From CAWEHT01 sp963808455 (GTDB lineage Bacteria > Chloroflexota > Anaerolineae > CG2-30-64-16), in assembly GCA_963808455.1 (NCBI GenBank), contig CAWEHT010000454.1, forward strand, positions 1-36,468: a stretch of 36,468 bases of DNA. Direction: 5' to 3'. Shown in pieces: positions 9,540-17,466 of the stretch (position 1 is the first letter of the stretch; each line of letters starts with the position of its first letter). Made by a program: the position numbers and the translations under genes. The notes under the pieces are model-generated. The model worked only from the letters and a program-made list of their open reading frames with translations, searched no databases and was not told the DNA's origin.

Positions 9540-10394
9540 GCCGTCAGGCGCCTGGAGGGCCATAACGCGAGCCCAGGCGGCCTCGACCTCGACGAAGGGG
9601 ATGGGCATGATGGCGAACCAGGCCCGCTGGTTTTTCAGGCGGTCGATGTCGCCGACGATCGCTTCGACGAAGACCAGATGCGCCTGCGGGAGCGTGATAT
9701 GCGTCATCTGGTAGTACTCGTCCTGCGGGAACATCTCATCCCACTGCTTGCCATAGTTTTGCACGAGCCTGGCTTCGGCGCGTTGGAAGTCGGCCTCGTG
9801 CATGCGGCGGATCGGCGTGTTCATGGGATGTTCGGCGCACCCACAGTCTACGCCCACCACCTTCAGCTTCATGTCCAGCGCCCAGCGATAGAACTCGGGG
9901 GAGGGCCCGGGGTGCCTGACGTAAAAGCCGAATTCCTTGACCTCAACGCCACCGGGGGCATCGGGGTTAGGAGAGTCGGGCTGGTCCCAGGAGTAGCGGT
10001 GGTAGCCGGTATTGATGATCAGGATGTCTCCCGGCCTGACCTCGGCGCGCTCCATGATCATCTGCGGCGTGTAGAGGCCATAGTCCGACACGGCGTCGGA
10101 AATATCCACCACCACGCCGGGGCCGCACAGATCGCCCAGCGGTATGTCTGCGATGGCGCGCCCACCCGAGTTGAAGGCCCGCTCGCCCACCAGGTGCGTG
10201 CCGACGGTGTTGCTCCAGTTGAGGATCTGGCCGTTGGCCCCCTGCCCGCCCCCATAAGCGCCCGAAACGCGCTTGAAGAAATGCACCTCCAGCGACTTCT
10301 CGCCCGGCCAGGGCGGGGTGAAGATACTGCACTTCTGGGTCAGGTCATAGAGCTTGGCACAGTCCATCACCTCGATGAATTGATCGCGATTCAT
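9540..10394 (-). CDS. Cyclase-family protein, first unit, with degenerate metal site
   Basis: This is a PF04199 cyclase-fold protein of about 285 residues, starting MNRDQFIEVM at ATG 10394 after a GAGGG site. It aligns end to end with the second unit (PGDILIINTGYHRYSW, FYVRHPGPSPEFYRWA, EHPMNTPIRRMHEADF). Its metal motif reads NTVGTHLVGERAF where active relatives read HLGTHxDGExHF, so the first His, the Asp and the last His are replaced by Thr, Val and Ala. The surrounding frame is intact, so these are real substitutions and not indel effects. It may be a non-catalytic partner of the next unit or may use a different site. It reads straight into the second unit as given (see the TGA at 9544-9546). 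Confidence 0.85.
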
Positions 10395-10480
10395 GGAGCC
10401 CTCCCTCGAAAATGGGTCCGTGAGCCATTTCACCGGTCAGCGGCGAGCCCTGGCTCAGAGACAACCCCTCGGATGCCGAA

Positions 10481-11725
10481 CTAGAAGCCATACCGTTCCG
10501 CGAACGCCACCAACGCCGCCTCAAAGAGCGACATCGGCGGCCGCACCAATCCGGCGCCCACCTGGCCGATGCCGGGGTCCTTGTGCGCCACACCGGTGTT
10601 GACGCGCGGCGTGATGCCCTTTTCCACCACCTTGCGGACGTCGATCCCGGTCGGCGTGCCGCGGAAGTCCAAGGCCGGAATCGTGAAGTACTTGTGCTCT
10701 GCCTGGGTGATCTCATACATCTCGAGCGTGGTGTTGATCGCGTCCTTTGGTGTGCCGCTCACGAACGTGACGATGGCCGGGGCTGCCGCCATGGCAAAAC
10801 CGCCGATGCCAGCCGTCTCGGTGATCGTGCTGTCGCCCATGTCTGGGTTGGCATCCTTCTCGGTGAAGCCCGAGAAGTACAGCGCCTGGACCATAGGCGC
10901 AGGTGCCGTGAACCAGCAGTCGCCCAGACCGCTCACCCGAATGCCGATATCGGTCCCATTGCGCGCCATCGCCGTGACGATGGTGCTGCCCTCCACCCTG
11001 TGCGCGGCGTCTGTCATGGTCTTGCAGGCCGCCATTACCGGGTTGAGGATGGTCAGCGGGTTCTCGCCCATGAACTTCAGGATTTCTGCAATCAGATCCG
11101 GGCAGGCGGGCACCCGCGCGATGTGCGGAGCCAATGTTCTGAGGAACAGCAGCGAAGCTGCCTTGTTGCGGTTGTGCCCCTCATCCCCCATATGCAAGGC
11201 CTCGGCAAGCAGGGCCCGGAGGTCTACGCCCCCAGCGGCTGCGATGGCTTGCTGCACTATGGGCGCCATGACATCGTTGATCCAGCGCAAGCGCGCAAGC
11301 ACCTCCGGCGCGTAGGCGCCCATGCGCAGCACCTTGCCGTAGCCCTCGTTCATTCCCGAATAGCCCCGGTTGCCATGGGTCTTGTTCTCGACGACATAGA
11401 CCATCATGGATGGCGAGATGAGTCCAGCCATTGGGCCGACCGCCTGGTGGTGATGGCAGGGCTCAAAATCAATCTTGCCCGATTCGGCCAGGGCGACAGC
11501 TTCATGCTCATCGTGCGCCAGCCCCTCGAAGATCAGCGCGCCCATGACGGCGCCCCTCACAGGCCCGCACATGCGGTCCCAGGTGATGGGCGGACCGGCG
11601 TGCAGCATCAAGTTGCTGCGCATGCCGGGGATCACATCGCGCGCGCTCTCGATCCCAACCAGCACGGGGCGGGCATCCATCATGCGATCAACAGCCAGCC
11701 TATTGGCCTGCTCGATGTCAACCAT
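10481..11725 (-). CDS. allG: DUF1116 protein, AllG/YlbE-like component of oxamate carbamoyltransferase
   Basis: This intact protein of 414 residues begins MVDIEQANRLAV at ATG 11725 behind GAGAGGA. It matches the DUF1116 family throughout, including GPPITWDRMCGPVRGA, NGTDIGIRVSGLGDCWF, GFAMAAAPAI and a C-terminal VNTGVAHKDPGIGQVGAG. In E. coli YlbE (AllG) works with FdrA (AllF) and YlbF (AllH) to convert oxalurate and phosphate to oxamate and carbamoyl phosphate. Here the FdrA-like gene is immediately upstream and DUF2877 opens the operon, so all three parts are present. Whether the substrate is oxalurate or another N-carbamoyl compound cannot be told from sequence. Confidence 0.88.
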   Translation of the reverse strand: MVDIEQANRLAVDRMMDARPVLVGIESARDVIPGMRSNLMLHAGPPITWDRMCGPVRGAVMGALIFEGLAHDEHEAVALAESGKIDFEPCHHHQAVGPMAGLISPSMMVYVVENKTHGNRGYSGMNEGYGKVLRMGAYAPEVLARLRWINDVMAPIVQQAIAAAGGVDLRALLAEALHMGDEGHNRNKAASLLFLRTLAPHIARVPACPDLIAEILKFMGENPLTILNPVMAACKTMTDAAHRVEGSTIVTAMARNGTDIGIRVSGLGDCWFTAPAPMVQALYFSGFTEKDANPDMGDSTITETAGIGGFAMAAAPAIVTFVSGTPKDAINTTLEMYEITQAEHKYFTIPALDFRGTPTGIDVRKVVEKGITPRVNTGVAHKDPGIGQVGAGLVRPPMSLFEAALVAFAERYGF

Positions 11726-11766
11726 GCCTGATTCCTCTCCCATAGTGACGCTTCGTAGCGTTGGGT

Positions 11767-11799
11767 GGCTGTCGAAGGCCGGGCCGGCCTTCGACAGCC
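11767..11799 (-). promoter_or_regulatory. 15-16 bp near-perfect palindrome between fdrA and DUF1116 genes
   Basis: GGCTGTCGAAGGCCGG at 11767-11782 and CCGGCCTTCGACAGCC at 11784-11799 are exact reverse complements separated by one base. As RNA this is a very stable hairpin in the intergenic gap between the fdrA end (11860) and the DUF1116 start (11725). No T-run follows on the minus strand. It could be an mRNA processing or stability element, a partial terminator, or a mobile palindromic repeat. Confidence 0.6.
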
Positions 11800-11859
11800 C
11801 TCTTCGTCGCATAACGGAGCGCTGGCCCTTGCACCTGCCAAAGGGCCGCCTTGCCCCAC

Positions 11860-13582
11860 CTAGCGCTTCATGCGCTCCAGAATGCCCATCAGGCGCTCGT
11901 TGCCACCCGCCGGGGGTCGCCACTCCACATGGATGGCGGGAACGCCCTGAGCCTTCAGATTCTCGGCGAAGGATTCCAGCCCGACGTTGATGGCAGCCAG
12001 TGGAGGCTGCAGGGTGCCCAGATCGACGGGCGGCAGCGGGCTGCCGGCCGAGGGCGTGGCGGCGCGCTCCAGGGCCTGCAACAACCTGCCGGCACGGCGC
12101 GCCATCGCCTCATTGCTGGTCTCGACGCAGGCGCCGGCCGCAGCCAGTTTCTCCATCTGCTCCTTGAAGTTTTGGGGGTCTTCGTCGGTCCCCGTGACGA
12201 CGGCGACGACCTCGAGGTGGCGCCCGGCAGCGGCAGCCTTCTCCCGCGCCTGCGCGATGGCAGGCCCCAGCTCGCCGGCGGGATCGGGATGCGAGCCGTA
12301 ACCCAGCACCACATCGAGCATGATCACGGCCGTCTCCGGATCGGCGGCCTCCTGGTGCAGGCGGCGAATGCGTAGCTCATTGTCCATCATGGGATGCAGG
12401 CGGCCGACGGTGAATTCGTCTTCCCCGAATCCACGATGCAATGTCCCTCGCTGACGAGAGAATTGGCCAGCTTGAGATCCTTGCGCAAGGGAGCGTTGGC
12501 GCGCACGCAGGCGAGGTAATCCTGGAGGATGTACTGCGCCTCATAGGCCAACGTGCCGCCTGAGAAGAGCCCGCGCAGATAACGCTGCCCGGGGGCGAAG
12601 CGCTCCAGGTTCGGCTCGGCGCCGGCAGGCCCGGGCGGCATGGCAAGCAGATCGACGGCCAGACGGGCGGCGTCGTCGAGCCCGGTGGCAAAGAAGAGGT
12701 TATCCAGGGAGCGGGCGCCCGGCGTGCGGCCGATGAAATCAACGACCACCGGTTTGCCTGCCCCGCGGGCGATGGCCAGCACCTCATCGGCCACCTTCGG
12801 CGCCGGCGGCTTGGAGACCAGGACGATCACACGCGTGCCGGGGTCGCGGCTGAGCAGGTCGATGCCCTGCCGAAAAGTGACGGCGCCAACGCGCTCGGAG
12901 AGGTCGCGGCCGCCCGTCCCGATGCCGTGGCTGACGCCACCGCCGAGTTGGTGGATGCGCGCCGTCACCTGCTGGAGACCGGTCCCCGCGGCCGCCACGA
13001 CGCCGATTGGCCCCCGCCGCACCTGGTTGGCAAAGCCCAGACCCGCGCCGCCGATAAGCGCCGTGCCACAGTCAGGCCCCATGACCAACAGGCCGGCCCG
13101 GACAGCCATCTGCTTGAGGCCGATCTCGTCTTCGACCGACACGTTGTCGCTGAACAGGAATACATGCTTGCCGAGGCGCAACGCCTGGCGCGCCACCCCC
13201 GCGGCGTAGCGCCCGGCCACCGATATCATTACCCAGGCCGCGCCAGGCAGCATCTGGCAGGCTGTCTCCAGGCTCTGCGGGCGGTACTCCTGGGCGTCCC
13301 GAGGCTTACGGCGGCTGAGCAGCTCGCCCACCTGGGCCAGCGCTGCCTGCGCCGTGGCCGCATCGTCGCCGCGGACGACGATGATCAGGTCATCGGGCGC
13401 AGCGGCCCCGCATCAACAGGCAGCAAGCCACCCTGCGCCAGCAGTTCTTTGTTGGCCGGCGTTCCCATGGCCACGCCAGCGTCCACGATGCCGGGCAGCG
13501 CCGCCAGCGAACGCTGCAGTTGCATCAGCACCACGGAATCATAGTAGGCTCCGGCGCGAATCTCGACCACCACAGCTGTCAT
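11860..13582 (-). CDS. allF: FdrA family protein, AllF-like acyl-CoA-synthetase-type subunit of oxamate carbamoyltransferase (two frame breaks)
   Basis: FdrA proteins resemble the alpha subunit of succinyl-CoA synthetase and, in E. coli, are part of the AllFGH carbamoyltransferase. The gene starts MTAVVVEIRAGAYYDS at ATG 13582 after GAGG. Diagnostic stretches are MGPDCGTALIGGAGLGFAN, AAAGTGLQQVTARIHQLGGG, SHGIGTGGRDLSE and LFSGGTLAYEAQ. Breaks lie near 13400, where the N-terminal part stops after GPLRPMT, and near 12425, where GHCIVD continues as FGEDEFTVGRLHPMMDN in another frame. The reconstructed length of about 574 residues is close to E. coli FdrA. It sits 43 bases after the GNAT-like gene. 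Confidence 0.88.
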
Positions 13583-13624
13583 AGGTACCTCAACCAGTAT
13601 CGAGAGCGGATTCGCCAGCCGGCA

Positions 13625-14348
13625 TCAAAGGGCGACTTCTTCCGGCACCTGCATGTGTTCGCTGGCCTGGACCAGCTCCGCCGGGATGCCATCGAAGATC
13701 AGGTCGCTGCCCATCATCTCGCGGCAATAGCCCTTGATCCGCTCGTTCCAGCTGTCACGGGTCACGTAATAGATGGCGGCCCCGCCCAGCTCATGCTGGT
13801 GCTCCGGCCAGGTGTAGGAAGGCTGGCACATCTGGAAACCCATGCGAAAGCCGTTGTAGCTTTCGAAGGTGGACCAGAACTCCTGGCAGCCGAGCACCTC
13901 GAAGGCGTAGTAGGCCTTGGCGTAGTACATGACCACGCCGATGCGGGCTGCCCGCTGAAAGGTCATCGTGTGGTGGCTGATGCAAATCTCACGGTTCCAC
14001 ATCCGGCCATTAGCCAGGCCGGCGAGCTTACCGTCGATGATGCCCAGGATCACGTAGGGATCTTTCAGGCGCTCGCGATACCAGCCGAGGAGCTCGGCAT
14101 AGACGCGCACGCCGACGATATCGTAGAAGTCATGGTCGCACTCCATGACCTTCTTCAGGTACGGCAGTATGGATGGGACTTCGTCTTTGCGGGCCACGCG
14201 CAGGAACATGGTGCGGCCTCCGCCCATGGGGATCATGGCATTGGGCCAGGGCGGCAGCTGCATGGCCGGCGCGCAGGAACGGCTCGATTTCCTGGGCATC
14301 AAAAGTGAACTTATCCTTGGTAACACGTTCGGGGGTAGGGATCCGCAT
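13625..14348 (-). CDS. GNAT-like protein of unknown function (one frame break)
   Basis: This protein of about 240 residues starts MRIPTPERVTKDKFTF at ATG 14348, behind an AGGAGA site. The N-terminal 26 residues are in one frame. A break near 14265 joins EIEPFLR to APAMQLPPWPNAMIPMGGG in the next. The core (LRVARKDEVPSILPYLKKVM, YVILGIIDGKLAGLANGR) resembles the first strands of GCN5-type acetyltransferases, but I do not see a clear acetyl-CoA pyrophosphate loop. The rest is rich in aromatic residues (YYAKAYYAFEVLGCQEF). It lies between cyclase and fdrA genes, so a job in the same pathway is likely. The fold assignment is tentative and no reaction is proposed. Confidence 0.6.
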
Positions 14349-14454
14349 GGTAGAGTGTCTCCTGTTCGTGAGTGGTTTTAGGGTATCTCGTGGGAGAAAG
14401 GAAAAGGTCCTGGAAGGCGGTACTCAGCTCAGAGAAAGAGCATTTGGTCACAGA

Positions 14455-15327
14455 TCACGCGGCCACTTGCCGGTTGAGGCTCGCCACGTGTGCCGGGTCG
14501 TACGCGTCGCCGAACTTCGTCAACGGCATCTGGGCTTTCCGCTGCATCAGCGCTTCGTAGCGCTCGTCGTCCACAAAGGCCACGCAGCGGCCGATGCTGG
14601 ACTCGCCGTCCACGAATCGCCAGGGAAAGAAGGCGATCTGCACGCGCTGGTTGATCAAGAGATCGATCTCTCCCCCAAGGCACTCGGCATGGATGATGTG
14701 GTAGGGAAACATCTCGATGTGCATCAGCTGGTACTTTGACTCATCGAAACGCTCTTCCAGGGCCTGCCCGTACCGGCGGCGGAACCAGGCGTCGGCTTGC
14801 TTGGCCTGCCGTGGCATCCATTGCCGGATAATGGTGTTCATCGGGTGGTCGGCGCTGCCGCAGTCCACGCCGATCCAGCGGATCTTCTTGTCCTTCGCCC
14901 ACACCGCGAAATCCCGGTCCGGACCGGGGTGCTGGACCATGTAGCGCACCTCGTCGGCTGTCGGCATGTCCCAACCAAAATGGTGGAAGCCGGTATGAAT
15001 GATGAGGATATCGCCGGTCTTGACCTCAACCCTTGACTCCAACATATCAGGGGTATAGATGTCATAGTCGGCAACGCAATCCGACAGGTCAACGACGACA
15101 CCCTCGTGCATGAGAAAATCGAAGTCCAGCTGGGCGATGTCCTTCCCGGGCGTATGGAAGTGGATCTCGCCGTCTAGATGCGTGCCGAGGTGATTGGAGT
15201 GCGTCAACAGCTGGCCGTTGGCTCCGTTGGGTGCGAGCCGTTTGAAATACTTCACCTGCAACGGCTCATAGGTCGGCCACGGCGGCGTCGCAATGCCCAA
15301 GGGTATGGTCAGATCGATTGCCTTCAC
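14455..15327 (-). CDS. Cyclase-family metal-dependent hydrolase (third copy, intact)
   Basis: This intact protein of 290 residues starts with GTG 15327 (MKAIDLTIPLG), preceded by GGAGAGGAGG. The PF04199 signature is complete: NHLGTHLDGEIHF, then GDILIIHTGFHHFGWD and WIGVDCGSADHPMNT. It is clearly paralogous to the two units at 8713-10394, sharing YMVxHPGP and HPMNTIxR segments, and it is the only one of the three with both an unbroken frame and a full metal site. Family members hydrolyse amides such as N-formylkynurenine or close and open lactam-like rings. It is preceded by DUF2877 and followed after about 106 bases by the GNAT-like gene. Confidence 0.9.
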   Translation of the reverse strand: MKAIDLTIPLGIATPPWPTYEPLQVKYFKRLAPNGANGQLLTHSNHLGTHLDGEIHFHTPGKDIAQLDFDFLMHEGVVVDLSDCVADYDIYTPDMLESRVEVKTGDILIIHTGFHHFGWDMPTADEVRYMVQHPGPDRDFAVWAKDKKIRWIGVDCGSADHPMNTIIRQWMPRQAKQADAWFRRRYGQALEERFDESKYQLMHIEMFPYHIIHAECLGGEIDLLINQRVQIAFFPWRFVDGESSIGRCVAFVDDERYEALMQRKAQMPLTKFGDAYDPAHVASLNRQVAA

Positions 15328-16325
15328 AACGAAGCCCTCCTCTCCAGGGAAAAGATGGGTGGTAGCCAGAACTCCTGACCCGCACCTCTGAAATCATCCC
15401 GATTTGCGGCGAATAAGAGGATGTGGAGCTCAGATATGCGGATGGAGATGCTGCCGGCGCTGGCCGGATGCCGGCCAGGAAACCGGCCAGCATGGCCTGG
15501 CCTGAGGTGGCACCCTGACCGAGGATCGCCCGGCCGGCCATCGCCACCTGATCGTCCGTGCCCCAGGCCAGGGCGCCCAACAGCTGTTGCCAGCGCGCGT
15601 CGGCCTCACCCTCGACGGCGCAGTCCAAGAAAGCCGCGCTCAGAAGGGTCGTGCGCGCCGCGGCGCCGGATACGGCCTGCCGGGCCAGGTCGAGATGCAG
15701 AATCTTCCGCCAACCACAGGGCCACCAGCCAGCCAGCCAGCCAGTCATCGCCGGCTGGAGTGAGGCCTGGGCCGAGTCCGCAGAGTGCCGCCACCGCAGA
15801 GTCAAGAGCCTTGCCGTCGCCGTCGCTATGGGCCGCGAGGACCTGCCCCGTGAGCCCAGCGACCCTGCGCTCGTAGCTGTGGACCCAACCCCCACCGGCC
15901 AAGCTGATGCGGCCGGCAGAAATCGCGCGGCCGGGTTCATGTGCTTCGAGGGCAAGCAGTGCTGCCAGCACGGGCAGGTGCCCGTGCACCGCGCCGGCGC
16001 GCGCTCGCAACGCGGCCCAATCCGGACGCGGCTCCCAGAGCTGCGCGCCGTTCAGCTCGATCGGGCAGGTCGCCGGGGCGCCGAAGCTCATATGGGTCCC
16101 CGAAATGAAAAACCGGGTGCCTGCTGGCAGCGCAGGACCCGGTTCCCGTGCGAGGAGAATATTGAATGGCCCTTCGACCATGGGCTCCCAGGCAAGCGCC
16201 AGGATCTCGCCGCCATCAGCAGCCAGATCCCACACGCGATCGAAGCAGGCCAGAAGCGAGCCACAGCGCGGGGCCCGGCTCACGACCTGAAATGCTCGCC
16301 GTCCAATCGATCGCGCCTGAACCAT
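15266..16325 (-). CDS. allH: DUF2877 protein, AllH/YlbF-like component of oxamate carbamoyltransferase (one or two frame breaks)
   Basis: This is the first gene of the operon, with ATG 16325 just after AGGAGG at a short spacing. Family features are FNILLAREPGPALPAGTRF in the N-terminal half and the characteristic ALCGLGPGLTPAGDDWLAGW. The frame shifts near 15695 and then reads LDLARQAVSGAAARTTLLSAAF through QAMLAGFLAGIRPAPA. As given, this second frame runs to 15266, overlapping the cyclase start by about 60 bases and covering its ribosome site. A further one-base indel near 15450 would give a more natural TGA at 15430-15432. AllH homologues act with FdrA and DUF1116, both present downstream. 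Confidence 0.8.
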
Positions 16326-16361
16326 GACCTCCTCACTAACATTGTGAAGGGGGCGGCAGGG

Positions 16362-16390
16362 AGATTACAGGAACTCATCAAGCGAGACAA
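16362..16390 (-). promoter_or_regulatory. Candidate sigma-70 promoter of the minus-strand catabolic operon
   Basis: Read on the minus strand: -35 TTGTCT (16390-16385), a 17-base spacer, and -10 TAATCT (16367-16362). Transcription would start near 16355, about 30 bases before the DUF2877 ATG. The position is right for the leader of the operon, though the hexamers are only moderately close to consensus. Confidence 0.45.
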
Positions 16391-16464
16391 ATCGGGGAAG
16401 CACTCGACGCACACCCGCCGGACCACAGCCGCCCCAAAAGGCGCGGGGCCCACGTGGTCGGGAG

Positions 16465-16522
16465 GACATTTCCCAATGTCGATGGTAATCGACCTGGACC
16501 ACGTAAACAATGACGCGCGTCA
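16465..16522. promoter_or_regulatory. Cluster of three dyads between divergent operons (candidate operators)
   Basis: Three perfect dyads lie within 58 bases: GACATT-TCCC-AATGTC (16465-16480), GTCGAT-GGTA-ATCGAC (16478-16493) and TGACGCGCGTCA (16511-16522). They sit between the minus-strand operon promoter and the plus-strand promoter at 16577. No regulator gene is adjacent. The arrangement suggests binding sites for a dimeric repressor or activator, but this is inferred only from symmetry and position. Confidence 0.4.
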
Positions 16523-16576
16523 TAAGCTTATCTTGCGGTGGCCTGGCTCGGATGAGGTTTGGCAGATGGATGGCGT

Positions 16577-16606
16577 TTGACGGGTTTCGGCCGGCTGCGG
16601 TAGAAT
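16577..16606 (+). promoter_or_regulatory. Sigma-70-like promoter for the SAM hydrolase-murA operon
   Basis: -35 TTGACG at 16577-16582, an 18-base spacer, and -10 TAGAAT at 16601-16606. The predicted start near 16613 leaves about 20 bases before the ATG at 16635. It uses the same TAGAAT -10 as the promoter at 32836-32864. Confidence 0.65.
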
Positions 16607-16634
16607 GGCGGGACTGAGCTCAAGAGCATCGATC

Positions 16635-17411
16635 ATGGCGATCATCACCCTGACCACCGACTTCGGGCTCGCCGATGGCTACGTGGGCATCATGAAAGGT
16701 GTGATCCTGGGGATCGCGCCGGAGGCCCGCATTGTCGACTTGAGCCACGAGGTGCCTGCGCAGGATATCCGGCATGCCGGCGCCGTCCTGGCCCGGGCCA
16801 CACCCTATTTTCCGGATGGGACGGTGCACCTGGCCGTCGTCAACCCGGGGGTGGGCGGCTCACGCCGCGCCCTGATCGTCGCTGCGCTCGGGTCTTTCTT
16901 CGTCGGGCCCGACAATGGCCTCTTCAGCGAGCCCCTGGCAGACCCGAACGCCCGCGTCTACGCCGCCGACCGGCCCGAGTTCTGGCTGCCGGGGCCAAGC
17001 CACACGTTCCACGGGCGCGATATCTTTGCCCCACTCGCGGCGTACCTGGCACGGGGCCGGCGGCCTGAAGAGCTGGGAACGCCGGCAGGCACACCGGTGC
17101 GCTTGCCGCCGGAGCCTGCTCCCAGACGCCTTCCGGACGGCAGCCTCGGCGGGCGGGTCGTCCACGTCAACCGTTTCGGCAACCTGATCACCGATATCCC
17201 CGGCGGCTGGCTGTCGGGGCGCGGCTGGTCGTGCCGGATCGCCGGCCAGAGCATCGTCCGGCTCAGCGTCACCTATAGCGAAGCGGAACGCGGCGCGCTG
17301 CTGGCGCTGGTCTCCAGCGCCGGCACGCTCGAGATTGCCGTGCGCGAAGGCAACGCCGCCGCCAGTCTCGGCGTGGGAGCCGGCGAGCCGGTGGTCCTGT
17401 TGCCAGCCTGA
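16635..17411 (+). CDS. S-adenosyl-L-methionine hydrolase (SAM hydroxide adenosyltransferase, DUF62 family)
   Basis: This 258-residue protein starts MAIITLTTDFG at 16635; an in-frame ATG at 16605 overlaps the -10 box and is therefore unlikely. Family marks are TTDFGLADGYVG at the N-terminus, DLSHEVPAQDIRHAG, NPGVGG, GPDNGLFS and HTFHGRDIFAPLAAYL, then a smaller C-terminal domain with HVNRFGNLITDI. Members split SAM to adenosine and methionine with a metal-free, water-activating site. It is followed after about 55 bases by murA and probably shares its transcript. Why a SAM hydrolase sits with a peptidoglycan gene is unclear. Confidence 0.9.
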   Translation: MAIITLTTDFGLADGYVGIMKGVILGIAPEARIVDLSHEVPAQDIRHAGAVLARATPYFPDGTVHLAVVNPGVGGSRRALIVAALGSFFVGPDNGLFSEPLADPNARVYAADRPEFWLPGPSHTFHGRDIFAPLAAYLARGRRPEELGTPAGTPVRLPPEPAPRRLPDGSLGGRVVHVNRFGNLITDIPGGWLSGRGWSCRIAGQSIVRLSVTYSEAERGALLALVSSAGTLEIAVREGNAAASLGVGAGEPVVLLPA

Positions 17412-17466
17412 GGGGCACCCCAATCCCCCCGCAGGGATTTCTGGGTCGAACCGAGGAGCAGTCCCG

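Noticed and set aside
4286..10394. Aerobic CO dehydrogenase operon
   Set aside because: CoxM, CoxS, CoxL and CoxG-like proteins are present, but the large-subunit loop is VRGAGR and not AYRCSFR, and no coxD/E/F genes accompany them.
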